The position numbers and the translations under genes were made by a program. Positions 46,100 through 57,367 of a stretch of 64,000 bases of DNA are shown piece by piece; the first letter of the stretch is position 1; each line of letters starts with the position of its first letter. The DNA is from Eriocheir sinensis (Eukaryota > Arthropoda > Malacostraca > Decapoda > Varunidae). Where the stretch lies: NCBI RefSeq assembly GCF_024679095.1, contig NC_066512.1, positions 9,657,113 through 9,721,112 of the forward strand, in the 5' to 3' direction. Under the pieces are notes generated by a model, which was not told the DNA's origin, ran no database searches, and was given only the letters and a program-made list of their open reading frames with translations.

Positions 46100-46712
46100 C
46101 GCCTTGGAAAGTAGTACAGGAGGGGAGTCGTCGTCTCAAAGGTATGCTGGTTTGAGTCGGTCGATGGAGACACAGTCGTCGCCGCCTATTATACGTTGTA
46201 AGAAAGCTTTCTTCTTTCTTTGGATGACTTCGTAGGGGCCAGAGTAGAGGGGGGTGAAGGGTGGTGTGTGGGCGTCTGTGCGAAGAGACATGCTTTGATG
46301 AATGTAAATCTCGGGGGAAGTATCGGTGATCTGGCGCCTTCTATGTTTGCTTGCACGGGGCGAATTTTCAGCCGATGCTCCTGAGGCGGATGATGTCGAT
46401 GCTCGTAGGGGCGTCAGGGAAGAATTCGCCGGGTACAACGAGGGGGTCGCCGAAGACCATCTCGGCCGGGGAGAAGTCGAGGCCTTCCTATGGGGTAGTA
46501 CGAAGGCCGAGGACCCAGGGTAGCTCTGAGAACCATGCTGAGTTGTTGCATCGTGACATCAGGGTCGCCTTGAGGGTCCTGTGAAATCGCTCCACCATGC
46601 CGTTAGCTTTCGGGTTGTAGGCTGTAATGTGATGGACTGCGGTCCCCAACAGCTGTCCCAAGGATGTCCATAACTGCGACGTGAAGGTGGTGCCGCGGTC
46701 GGACGTGATGTG
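46100..46712 (-). pseudogene. Integrase C-terminal half of the gypsy element
   Basis: Directly after the TAG that ends the main pol frame, the same frame continues with HITSDRGTTFTSQLW (second catalytic Asp) and YNPKANGMVERFHRTLK (catalytic Glu, near 46580-46620). Further downstream, in shifted frames, come the SGPYEV and DRLKPAYL segments typical of gypsy integrase C-termini (46136-46438). At least one more stop and frameshifts are present. Confidence 0.85.
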
Positions 46713-48170
46713 CTATGTAATGTCGAATCTGGAGATCCATCCAGAGAGCAGGGCTGCGGTGAAAGAGGCTGATGTGGCGTCGGGCATTGGGACGGCTTCA
46801 GGCCATCTGGTAGAGTGCTCTACGATGGTGAAAAGATAACGCCATCCTGCTGACGGAGGAAGGGGACCCACTACGTCCACGTGGATGTGGGCGAAACGTC
46901 TCTGAGTTTGGGGAAAGGATCCGGGGCCCGTCTCGGTGTGTCGGTGGACTTTGGATTTCTGGCAGGAAGAGCAGGACCGAACCCAGTTCCCCGCGTCGCG
47001 GGAGATGCCGTGTCTCACGAACTTTTGTGTTAGCAGTCGTGTTGTTGCTCGTCGTGAAGAATGTGACAGGTCGTGGACGAGGTCGAAAACGTGACGGCGA
47101 AGGGGTGCTGGTATCCATGGGCGTGGTCGCCCGGTGCTGACATCGCAGAGGATGGTGGGGCCGGAATCGCTCAGGGGAATGTCCTTCCACTGTAGGGCTG
47201 TGAGCGATGTTCTCGCTGTTGTCGTCTCGGGGTACCGTTGCTGCTCCTTGGCAAGGAGGTTGCAGTCGTCTCCCAATTGAATTGCGTCTATCTCGACTCT
47301 GGAGAAGGCGTCGGCTACGGGGTTCTTCCTGCGGGGCAGGTGTCTGAAGGTGCAGTTAAGCTCGGAGATGGCTGAGAAGTGTCGGCGCTGTCGTGGGGAC
47401 CAGGCGTCCGTCTGTTTAGTAAAGACATGAACCAAGGGCATGTGGTCGGTCTGGATGGTGAAGGTTGCACCCTCCAGGAAGTGGCGGAAATGGCGGACGG
47501 CTTGGTGGACGGCGAGAAGTTCTCTGCCAAAGGCAGAGTAGTTCCTTTTAGCCTTAAGGAATTTTTGGCTGAAGAAACTCAAAGGGCGTGGCTGTCCGTG
47601 GGTGATTTGTTCCAAAACAGCGCCAATGGCGATGTTGCTGGCGTCCGTGGTGACGATGAGAGGCTTCCCGGGAACTGGAAAAGCAAGGAGGACTGCCGCG
47701 GCGAGGGCGTCTTTCGTTTTCTGGAAAGCATCTGCTTGAGAGGGATCCCACGTCAGGTCCTTGGGTTTGCCTGCTAGTACTGCGTATAGTGGCGCCATGG
47801 TGGAAGCGATCCTGGGCAGGAAGCGGTGGTAATAGTTGACCATTCCCACGAATTTCTGGAGGGCCTCGACTGTGGTGGGCGTGGGGAATCCTTGGATGGT
47901 GGTTACCTTTTCTGGTACGGGTGAAACGCCTGCAGGAGTGAGACGGTGCCCTAAGAAGTCCACCTCTCTGGCGCCGAACACACACTTGTTCTGCTGAAGG
48001 CGCCCCAGTACTTCGGAGAGATGTCGTAGGTGTTCTTCCTTTGATGATGAAAATATGAGGATGTCGATGTAGCTGGCGCAGAAGGGTAAGTCACCGAGGA
48101 TTCCGTCCATCATCCTTTGAAAGGTGGCGCCAGAGTTCCGCAGGCCAAAACAGCTGTAATTAACCCGCAC
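46713..48170 (-). pseudogene. Gypsy pol: RT palm, RNase H, integrase N-terminus; YxDD box lacks one Asp
   Basis: A 485-codon frame. Residues 5-20 hold YSCFGLRNSGATFQRMMDG. At about residue 34 the box reads ASYIDILIFSS where family members have YxDD followed by I-L: one Asp codon is missing in frame. Then FLGHRLTPAGV, the RNase H domain with TTDASNIAIGAVLEQ, YSAFGRELLAVHQA and TDHMPLVHV, integrase zinc domain HDLSH and CSSCQKSK, and the first catalytic Asp region HVDVVGPLPPS. It ends at a TAG just before the second integrase Asp. The frame's left end is made by an insertion, so it is a pseudogene. Confidence 0.9.
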
Positions 48171-48837
48171 AGTACTAGCGACGCGTATACGAGTCAGCGC
48201 CTATGGTTGCAGGAAATACTAGCGACGCGCATAAACGTCGGGCTTGCTCAACACTGTTACAGTCGATGTAGCGGGTTTATTTTTGCTACAGAGACTGCTG
48301 CGGACAATGGCAACACTGCGCGAGTGCGTTTGTAGCATTGGCAACACTACCCAAACTGGGAAGGAATCACAAGCCACCTGTGACATCAGGATCAAGATCA
48401 AGTGGAAACAAAGTATCGGCGGCCCATTCCTTTTGCCATATGGCGATAGACAGTGAGTTTGAGGTTTCCTCATCTGAATAAGACGTGGAAGCACTCTCAG
48501 ACTTTGGTTCGAACACGGATTATGTGCCAGATGAGGATATAGGCTATATTGAGCCGCCTTTGTAACACGAGATTCTACTGTCCTGAAAATTCTGAAAATC
48601 CCACACTTATACCCCATGAAATGGTGCTCTCTGGAGTATTCTACACCTGTGTGCAACAAAAATGGGCTACCTGGCCTCTATCACTTGTCAAATCCTCCAT
48701 AAACCATCGATCATGTACAGGGGTCGTTTCCAGCCTCACCGTGGTAACACTTCATGGAGTTCTGCGAAAAGTAGGTCTATGACATGTTTTTTTCTTATTT
48801 TTTTTTCCACTTTTCCCATCACATGGAACGTTTTTAA
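48160..48837 (+). mobile_element. TTAA-bounded insertion in gypsy RT, piggyBac-like left end
   Basis: The gypsy RT frame stops near 48840 and resumes at 48160 (FNYSCFGL). The segment between is bounded by TTAA at 48160-48163 and 48834-48837, the target of piggyBac elements. The left end reads CCCGCACAGTACTAGCGACG, and part of it (actagcgacgcg) repeats 50 bases inside. An ATG at 48438 opens an acidic peptide (MAIDSEFEVSSSE, then after a stop DFGSNTDYVPDED) like the acidic N-terminus of piggyBac transposases. The right end is not an inverted copy of the left, so the assignment is tentative. Confidence 0.45.
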
Positions 48838-48840
48838 GCT

Positions 48841-49560
48841 CCCCCCCCAAAAAAAATGGCCGGTATTGGGGAAGCCAAAACTATTGGCGGTCTTTGGGAT
48901 GTCCTCCGGGTGCATGTGGACCTGGTAGTAACCCTTTAGTAGGTCCAATTTTGAGAAGATTTTGGCGCCGTGGAGGAAGGAGGTGATGTCGGCGATATGG
49001 GGCAGTGGGTAGTGATCTGGCTCTGTTCTAGTGTTGAGGCCCCTATAGTCCCCGCGGGGGCGAAGGGAGCCATCCTTCTTCGTCGCGATGTGAAGTGGTG
49101 ACGCCCAGGGGCTTGGCGCCTTCTAGCAGATGCCCAGACCCTCGAGCTCGGTGAAGGCATGTTTTGCTGCGGCGAACTTGTCAGGGGCCAGACGACGAAA
49201 TTTGGAGAAAACCGGGGGGCCTGATGTCTTTATAAGGTGGTAGATTTCATGTTTTGCTGGATTTTTCGGCTGTTGTCGGAGTTTTGGTTTGAAAACATCG
49301 GGGTACGTGTTGCGGAGGTGAGCGAAGCCGTCTGTCACCTCGACTACCTGTTGGGAGAACTCGGTAAGCGCGGCGGCGATGGGGGTGGTGGTGAGGGAGG
49401 CTGCGTCCACCAGCCGACATCTGGCGACGTCCACGAGGAGCTGGTATTGGGCCACAAAATCTGTCCCAAGTAGGGGAAAGGTGACGTCTACCACTATGAA
49501 ACTCCATCCGAATGTGTGGCCGCCGATGCTGCTATCGAGGTGCTGATGGCCGTACGTTGG
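48841..49560 (-). pseudogene. Gypsy protease end and RT fingers
   Basis: On the minus strand at 49123-49494: VTFPLLGTDFVAQYQLLVDV (protease C-terminal strand), YPDVFKPKLR, HLIKTSGPPVFSKFRRLAPDK, then a TAG near 49123. In the same or neighbouring frames come PWASPLHIATKKDGS, GDYRGLNTRT, HYPLPHI, FSKLDLLKGYYQVHM and EDIPKTA (49100-48890), the first RT motifs including the first catalytic Asp. Coding then stops at the TTAA-bounded insertion. Confidence 0.85.
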
Positions 49561-49790
49561 TATAGATGTGCTGTTGGCCGAGGCGAGTTGGACGTTGGAT
49601 GCTGGTTGATGGGGCTTCTTTCATCAAGCAGCTGGCAGGAGAGAACGGGCAGCGACAGTGTTGACCAGGAAACGCACCCCCGTTGCAGGATCAGAGAGGA
49701 AGAAGGCGTCAACACCGGTGGAGGCCGCCGCGATGCACGGCGGCCACCCTACTCGTTTTTTGGTCACGAGCATCCTGGTTGGCAGGTTCT
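49560..49790 (-). pseudogene. Gypsy protease active-site region, altered to NTV
   Basis: The minus strand reads DAFFLSDPATGVRFLVNTVAARSLLPA, quoted here in pieces: GVRFLVNTV then SLLPA. Family members have FLVDTGA-SVLPA at this point, so the catalytic Asp is Asn and the Gly is Val. Stops follow immediately. The viral-type aspartic protease could not work. Confidence 0.75.
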
Positions 49791-50573
49791 TGCCTTGGGG
49801 CCGAATTTGGCGTGGTAGTAACAGAGCTTCTCCGTGAACTTCTTCTTGGTCCCTTGCTGGTTTGATCGTGGCCGCGGGGTATGGTACTGTTGCGCCGGTG
49901 CTTGTCAGGCTCGCTGTGGTAGGCGGTGTGCTACTGCGATGTCGACCTCGTCATCCCGGAATGATGGTGGGGTGTCGGAAAGCACGGCGTTGATGCGGCG
50001 AGTTGAAGCCGTGAGCGCTTCGACTAGGCGGCCTGCTTGTTGTTGCAGGTCATCCTCGTCGATTTCCTCCGTGTTGGGAATGACAGCGCGGATGGATTCG
50101 GGGACGCGGAGGAGCCACAGTGCTCGAAACAGGTGTAGATGTCGAGCAGTCCCGTCGGCGGATGGAGGGAGTCTTGCCAGTACCCTCATCTAGAGGAGGG
50201 TGTCGGAAGGTTTCTGGACGCCAAGGGGTTGTTTTGAGAGCTGGAGGAGCCGTGACACTCACGCTGCTGGGGAAGGCGTAAAACGCTGAAGTAGGTAGGT
50301 TTTCAGGTCGTCGTATTCGATGGCGGCGTCGCCCTTGGCTTCCAACCATTCCGAGATGCGTGGAAAAAGTTCGTCTGGGAGAGCTGCTAAGACGGAGTCG
50401 GCCCGTGAGGTTGGGATGCTCACTCTTTTGAGCGGAATTGCACCTCTGCTCGCCGGAACCAGGCATGTGCGTCGGTCGTAGAGAAGGTCGGGAGCTTGAC
50501 CTGTGCGGCTGCGGCTGGGTGGGTGTCTGCGGGAGTGGTAGACGGAGAGTTGAGGGAGGGCGTGTCCATTGTG
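49790..50573 (-). pseudogene. Gypsy gag with CCHC-like knuckle, frameshifted
   Basis: Starts at an ATG near 50571 (MDTPSLNSPSTTPAD). A VKLPTFSTTDAHAWFRRAEVQF segment is typical of arthropod gypsy gag start regions (quoted in part). A frame break follows near 50440, then LARLPPSADG, IRAVIPNTEEIDEDDLQQQA in another frame (49905-50189). It ends with LCYYHAKFG and a C-x3-C-like pair (49840-49790), matching the C-x2-H-like knuckle of this gypsy group. Internal stops make it inactive. Confidence 0.75.
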
Positions 50574-50599
50574 TCGAGAGGCGAGAGAGCAGCTTGCGT

Positions 50600-50615
50600 C
50601 ACTTCGGGGTCACCA
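50600..50615 (-). promoter_or_regulatory. Primer-binding site of the gypsy element
   Basis: On the element strand tggtgaccccgaagtg begins one base after the LTR end TACA. The first 11 bases are identical to the primer-binding site of the non-autonomous LTR element at 36.3 kb. Confidence 0.85.
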
Positions 50616-50616
50616 A

Positions 50617-50697
50617 TGTAGCGGGTGCTACTTCAGGCAGTCTAATTTCTTAGTTCATGGAAGGAAGAATGACGGACTGTGGTGATCTAACAGCAAC
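50617..50697 (-). repeat. 5' LTR of gypsy, part 1 (U5 side)
   Basis: 81 bases matching the outer end of the 3' LTR (tgtagcgggtgctacttcag). It breaks at 50697, where a DNA transposon begins. The other end of this LTR is at 52995-53075. About 135 bases in the middle are missing. Confidence 0.87.
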
Positions 50698-51120
50698 TTC
50701 ACACTTACACGACTTTTGGCAACGATGTCCCCGAAGTCGCCGACTTTTGAGTTTGGCGAGATTGTGGCGATTTTTAACCGTTTTTTTGCCAATACTAGAT
50801 TGGCACGCAGGCTTTGCGTACGTCGCACGGAGCTTGTACGAAGGCCAGCCGAAACCGTCCATCAGCATCTGATGGCACCACGAGATGTCACGCAAGCACC
50901 ACAGTATTTCCCCCGAACTAACCGACACCGTCACGTACCTACTACGTACACTACCGAACCCAAGACGAACGCAAGACAAGGGCGCCACGAAGTTCCTGCT
51001 GGGTTTGTAGGTCGATTTTTTTTCTTGTCGAGCCGAACACCTCACGTGGGTACAACATATACCGCCCAACATCCATATGCACCCGCCAAGACAGCCAGCC
51101 TATGATCGTAGTGGCATCAG

Positions 51121-51321
51121 CTATAGAGGCACCTCACCTGGCCGCCCCGTATTTAATGGAGTGACGTGCGTCTCCTGGGAGGCGCCCTGGGACAGGTCCT
51201 CTAGCAAACCGTCCAGGCTCTGGCGAAGGACATCCTCCTGGTCCTGGGTAGGAGGTATGATGTCTGGCGAATTGTCAAACTCGATGACGATGTCGTTCTT
51301 CGCGTTCGTGGGCTTGACCAT
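51121..51321 (-). CDS. Small open frame in the DNA transposon, unknown
   Basis: From an ATG at 51319-51321 (MVKPTNAKNDIVIEFDNSPD) the frame is open for at least 67 codons and acidic. No domain was recognised. It could be a remnant of a transposase or accessory N-terminus, or incidental. A G-rich imperfect repeat (agggcagaagggcaa) lies just upstream at 51340-51390. Confidence 0.25.
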   Translation of the reverse strand: MVKPTNAKNDIVIEFDNSPDIIPPTQDQEDVLRQSLDGLLEDLSQGASQETHVTPLNTGRPGEVPL

Positions 51322-51716
51322 GGTGAAGGGAAGGGTAGGGGAGGGCAATAGGGCAGGGCAGAAGGGCAAAGCAGGGCAGAAGGGCAAGGCAGTGGCACCA
51401 CGTGGGGCGTGGAGGTGTGAACGGCTTGTGAGACGGCGATGCTATAGTGTCTAAGGATTATATACGATAAGGATAGCTCACAAAGCATTTGTTTTACCCA
51501 TAATTACTTATTAATCTTGTCCCCCGTTCATAGTTAGATTTTGCGCTTTTTTGATTGCTAAGGATATGCAATTAAATTAGGCGGCTGTTGAGTTGGCAAA
51601 TACTATACAGTAATAGAAATATTTGAGAAATATGTAATAAAAAAGGTACTAAGAAATAGGCTATTGCTATCTACCATATATCGATGCTTACGTTTTCTCA
51701 AGTTTCATTAACATTC

Positions 51717-52622
<906 letters not shown>

Positions 52623-52994
52623 ATTCATTTGCTACAACTTTATAGGGGTAACTAATCCTAATGTCGGCTCACTATCGGTCCATGACCGTAGAGCCCGAGT
52701 ACGGGGTCGTGGAAGCTAGGTACAACTTTTGTACATTGTCGTGGTATTGTCGTACTATATATATGTAACAGTTTTTCTCGGGTCATTGTTGTCTCATTGT
52801 CGTGCTAATGCACTGCGTACCTTGTACGAACGTCAACGGAAGGCGTTGCGAAGCGACCGATGGTGCCATGCTCCTCCCCGACTTTTCGGCCGGCCACGAC
52901 ATGCCCCTAAGGTGTTCCGATTTTTTTTCCCGATGCCCAGCCGAACACCATCGTAACGGCTTCGGGATTAAAAGTCGGCTAAGTGTGAAACAGA

Positions 52995-53075
52995 CTTTAG
53001 ACCAACAACCAATCATCTGTCAGCGAGACTCCCGTCCCGTGCCTCGTGATTGGGTTTGTGGCGAAGGCTACCACA
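52995..53075 (-). repeat. 5' LTR of gypsy, part 2 (U3 outer end)
   Basis: About 80 bases matching 45976-46056 (caatcatctgtcagcg, cgtgcctcgtgattgg, gtggcgaagg-c). It is followed by the ATAC duplication. Confidence 0.88.
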
Positions 53076-53079
53076 ATAC

Positions 53080-53324
53080 CATTCTCTCCCTTCTTTTCTT
53101 AAGTCTCTTCTTTCACTTTTCTCTTCACTTTTCTAAACTCATTCTTCTCTCCCCTACCTTTCATTCCTTATTTTCTTCATTTGCCCTTCCTCCTCACCTC
53201 CTTCTAATCCTTTCACTGCTTTCTCATCCCTTTTCTTCTTTCTTTTCCCTTCATTTCTTACCCCATTCCACCTTCCTCCTTTACCTTTACAGCTCCCCTT
53301 TCCCTCCTCGCCTCCCCTCACATA
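53080..53324. other. Pyrimidine-rich sequence, nothing recognised
   Basis: About 245 bases of C/T-rich sequence between the gypsy and the hAT element. Confidence 0.5.
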
Positions 53325-53332
53325 GTCAGGAT

Positions 53333-54640
53333 CATAGCTGGGCGTTATCGTGATAAGTTATCGCGATACTTTATCGCTGATAACAAAATCGGTTTATCGG
53401 CCATCCGCTCCTTATATATGTATATATCGATATCTTCGTTACTTTTATAACCAAACTAGCGATAATCGCTACTTTTTTCCGCTTCTCAGAAAAAAAACGT
53501 TGTCTCCTCCCTACTGCGCATGCGTGGCCCGGGCGCCCGACGTTGTATAACAAAACTTCGGGGTATGGAAAATCTTCGGTGAAGAGATTTCATACCTAGT
53601 TCAACATTAAAATACTAGGTTATTTTTTTCTATGTTAGACTCAAAAATCATTATATCAAAGAGAAAAATCATTTAACTTTGCCCCCAAAATTATTATTCA
53701 CTGCCTGAAATTTGTGATCCCGTTGTAAAGAGCGCAAACAGAGACCAGCGGATTGTGTTATCACGTGGCGGCCTGCCGCGTGGCCTTTCAGCTGCGTCTC
53801 GAGTGACAGAGGGAGTGCCAATGTTCCGGTTCTCAGTGCTTCAGTGCTTCTTTACTGAAGTGACTGGTAAAGTGTTAGTGGTGATAAATAAGAATAACTG
53901 AATAAGTAGTGATGGCGGCCGCGTCGCCGTCGTCACGAGGAGAGTAAGTAGGGTGACCCGGTGTTGTGTTATTTGGTGTCCCATGGTCAAAAGCTGGCGC
54001 TTTTGTTTACAAACACCGGTCTCTCGTGAACTGCGCATATAGAGTTGCTGAATCAGACATGGTACCACGATCCTCGCTGTTTGTAGAACGACACTCTGTA
54101 CATATAAATAAAACTCGTACAGAGTGTCGTTCTAGAAACAGCGAGGATGGTGGTAGTGGTACTGTATGTCTGATTCAGCCTTCCAGCAACTCTTAATTAC
54201 GGTTAAAAAGCTTTGTGAGACTGTACAGGTCTACGCTTGCTGGTCTGAGCATGCGCAGTTCACGAGAGACTAGTGTTTGTAAACAAACGCGCCAGCTTTC
54301 GACGGTGGGGAAGCCAAATAACACAACACCGGTTCGGGCGTTTCTAGTATTACCGTCCATATGTACGTGTCAACGTGTGGTTTTCAGGTTTTGTAAGTTT
54401 TGTAAAATATAGATAATGAACATTTGAATTCATATATGTTTTTTTTATTTGAAATATCAATATAGTATCTTTTTCGCCTATCGGACTTACCGCTAGCAAG
54501 TATCGGAATTGTGAATTTATATCGGTTATCGTCTATATTTGTGTCTCCAGTTAACGAATATCGGTTATCACCGATAAGGTTTTCCATTATCAGTTATCGG
54601 GTATCGAGAATAAGGTTTTCTGTTATCGTGCCCAGCTATG
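53333..54640. mobile_element. hAT-type DNA transposon with 8-bp target duplication
   Basis: The duplication GTCAGGAT is at 53325-53332 and 54641-54648. Terminal inverted repeats begin CATAGCTGGGC and end GCCCAGCTATG, in line with the hAT pattern (8-bp duplications, CA...TG ends). Both ends are rich in the word ttatcg/cgataa (many copies at 53353-53400 and 54520-54630), as expected for subterminal binding repeats. No hAT transposase frame was found, so it is non-autonomous. A fold-back element lies in the middle. Confidence 0.9.
53958..54332. mobile_element. Fold-back element (long inverted repeats) inside the hAT
   Basis: The two arms are inverted copies with outer end CCGGTGTTGTGTTATTTGG. 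They share 'aaagctggcgc', 'gtttacaaacac', 'tctctcgtgaactgcgcat', 'gctgaatcagacat' and, at the centre, 'agaacgacactctgtac'. The right arm keeps a segment of about 57 bases (54190-54245) missing from the left. The centre is an 18-base loop around 54104-54118. No coding. No clear target duplication. Confidence 0.85.
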
Positions 54641-54648
54641 GTCAGGAT

Positions 54649-55680
54649 GAGGAAGTATCTGTCGCCAATGGACATGTTTCCGGTCAACATATTTATTTCA
54701 ATTTCTGTCTGTACGGATAAAATAGGCCCTAAATTCAGCTATGGTACTATTTCTTCTTCATGTAAAATAGTAAATGTGGTATAAAATATGGATTAAAGTT
54801 GAGGAAAAATCACGTGACCTGGAAACGGGTGCTGATTGGTCGTGACGTCACGACGCAGTCGGCAGGCCGCCAACTTTGTGTTACTCAGAGATTTCGTGTT
54901 GTGGTGTAAGTTTCTAGTGGCTAGCAATGCCTGGAGACGTAACCCGCAGTCGTTGGTGACTCGTGCCAATGTGCAAGAGCATATATATACGGACAAAAGT
55001 AATCCACGTAAGATATTTCTCTCTGTGCTTGTGAATCCTGCAGTAATTTTCTTTGGTTTCCCCTCGGACTAACTTTTCATCGTGAGCTCAACTATTCTCT
55101 CTACTGTCATGTCCTCTGATTATAAAATATTGGTCTGCATTCGTTTTCTTCTTGTTCATCTTCAGGCGTTGATTCTCTCTCTCTGACGTTCCAGAGCCAT
55201 TGTTTTCTCTAGGTTAGGCTAGGTAAGTTTCCATAATACTTTTAATCGTGAACTCAAATATTTTCTGCTGAGCATAAGCGAATCGGTTGATTTCACTCCT
55301 ATTTTGATAATATAACACATTTCCAACACTTAAGGTGTTCTGTAAGCACCTATAACATACCTGTTAGGCGCAGTTTGGAGCTGGAGTGGCCATAGCTGAT
55401 AAAAAAAAAACAATGGACACAACACTGGTACTGTCGTCTGCTGTACTCCGCTTCAACCTGATGACGTCACGAGCTAATGGTGGCTTCTCCCCGTGAGATG
55501 AGAAGAATTTGAGATATCTCTCCAATATCCAGTAAACTAGCGATTTATAGGACGTAATATGTGCACTACGTACGTGGCACAATGCATTTCTAGGCTTTTC
55601 CCAGAACCGGCAACATGTCCATTACCTCTATTAAAACCTCGTAAATAAAATAAGAACGTTCAATCTCTTTGTCTTTGTTC
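54649..55680. other. Unique-looking region with promoter-like motif cluster
   Basis: About 1 kb without recognised repeats. See the separate entry for motifs at 54811-54911. A second TGACGTCA lies at 55462-55469. AT-rich stretches alternate with GC-rich ones. No long frame with a domain is present. Confidence 0.5.
54811..54911 (+). promoter_or_regulatory. Candidate TATA-less promoter and splice donor
   Basis: Within 40 bases lie CACGTGAC (54811-54818, E-box), ATTGG (54835-54839, inverted CCAAT) and TGACGTCA (54843-54850, perfect CRE palindrome), followed by a GC-rich segment and, about 60 bases on, a gtaagt donor-like hexamer (54906-54911). This arrangement is common in housekeeping promoters. 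Whether a gene is attached is not visible. Motif words also occur by chance. Confidence 0.3.
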
Positions 55681-55973
55681 AAGTTTAATGACATTTGAGC
55701 TTGCTGAAGGGGATAGAGAGGAGAGGAAGGAGGAAGGATGGAAGGATGGATGGATGAGGAGGGAGAGGGAGGGAGGAAGGGGGCATAAGCGAAAAAAGGG
55801 AAGGAGAATAAACAAGTGTTGACAGGAAATTTGGGTCAAGGAGGAGGGCAGGAGCGGATGGATAAGAGGATTAAGAGAAGAGGAGGTGCAGAAAGAGAGG
55901 GAAGGAAAAACGGGGATGAAAAAAAAGAGACGAAGGAAAGGGAGCATATCAATGATCTGATTATGAGGGAGGA

Positions 55974-56024
55974 AGATAGAGGAAAGACACAAAAAAAGGA
56001 AGGATAAAAAAATAAGGTAAAAAG

Positions 56025-56081
<57 letters not shown>

Positions 56082-56192
56082 AAAAGGGGAGCTCGGCTGT
56101 CGCAGACTTATGGTGAAGCGAAGAGGAAAAGTAATCATCTAAGTCACGCGGAAGAATGGAATCGTTCAATTTCACAAACACAAAAAACTAAA

Positions 56193-56232
<40 letters not shown>

Positions 56233-56283
56233 CTTTTTACCTTATTTTTTATCCTTCCTTTTTTTGTGTCTTTCCTCTATCTG
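55974..56283. repeat. Near-perfect inverted repeat with (GA)n/(TC)n inner ends
   Basis: Left arm (55974-56026, 'agatagaggaaagacaca...gtaaaaagcgg') continues into (GA)n to about 56076. Right arm is (TC)n from 56196 followed by the reverse complement of the left arm to 56283. The arms differ by one A in an A run. The spacer is about 115 bases. Confidence 0.9.
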
Positions 56284-57240
56284 GGACGTTAAAGGTACAT
56301 GGTGCATGTGTGAATGAGTGTCTTGATCGGCATCTGCGTGGAGGGAGCTAAACTTTGCATTGCAGATATAGTATTACTTACTGAATGCAGGAGAGACAGG
56401 CGCAGGGAGATAATACCCTATTTCAGGAACAGCCGAAAAAAAGAGAACTATAAACAAAGTAACAGTAGTGAATCAAAACTGAAATAAAAATATATATAAA
56501 AAAGAAAAAAAATCGCACATGAAAATGACACACATCAAGTTACCCCAGTAAAGATAATCACACCATTCAATATAATCTGACCTAGAGGAGGAGGTGAGGG
56601 TGGCATAATTAGGCGAGTGAATGGGAGGCTGACAATTGAAAAAAAAAAAAAAAGCTTTGTGAGGAGAGATTGGGAGATTATTTCAATCACTTTTCAGGGA
56701 GTTAATTCATTAGAAAGACCAGTTACCACAAGTGAATGTACTGATTAAAAAATAATAGTTTGGCAACATAAACGTTCTTGCGTGCGCGCGGGCATGAACG
56801 CACGCACGCACGTAATGACGTTAGGTGTTTTTACTGGTGACTGAGCGATAAGAGAGAAAAAAAACATAGCTGTAGTTCTAGTTTGTGATGATAGTTTGAG
56901 TATTTGTGGTGGTAGTGGTACTAATGGTGGTAGTGGTGGGAGGTAATAATGTTAATGCAGATTGTGATGGTGATGGCAAAAGTTGAGGGATGCGGGAATG
57001 AAGTGAAGAAGGAGAATACAACTCCAGGGAAGGGAAAGTACATAAAGAAAATAAAGGAAAAATGAAAAAGGTATTTGAGGTAAAGAAAAGAGGGGAGAAA
57101 ATTATGTAAGTGGACTTGTTAGAAAAGTAGAAAAGTTGGAGGAAGAGGAGGAGGAGGAGGAGGAGGAGGAGTCATAAAAAAGAAAGTTTATGTCTGGTAG
57201 AAACTGAATAGGGTAATGTCAACACGATCAACAAGAGAAG
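56284..57240. other. No recognisable gene or element
   Basis: About 950 bases, A-rich in places, with GGT words near 56910-56940 and a (GGA)n tract near 57143-57170. Confidence 0.5.
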
Positions 57241-57367
57241 AGAGAGAGCGAGAGAGAGCGAGAGAGAGAGAGAGAGAGAGACTCCTCCTCTAGCTTAATT
57301 TTACTCATATATATTTTTCGCCTTTCTTCTTTCTCACTTCCCGTCTCTCTCTCTCTCTCTCTCTCTC
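57241..57367 (+). repeat. (GA)n tract, short unique segment, then (TC)n at CR1 5' side
   Basis: Interrupted GA at 57241-57281, unique sequence to 57342, then TC at 57343-57367, directly at the 5' truncation of CR1 copy B4. Confidence 0.92.
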
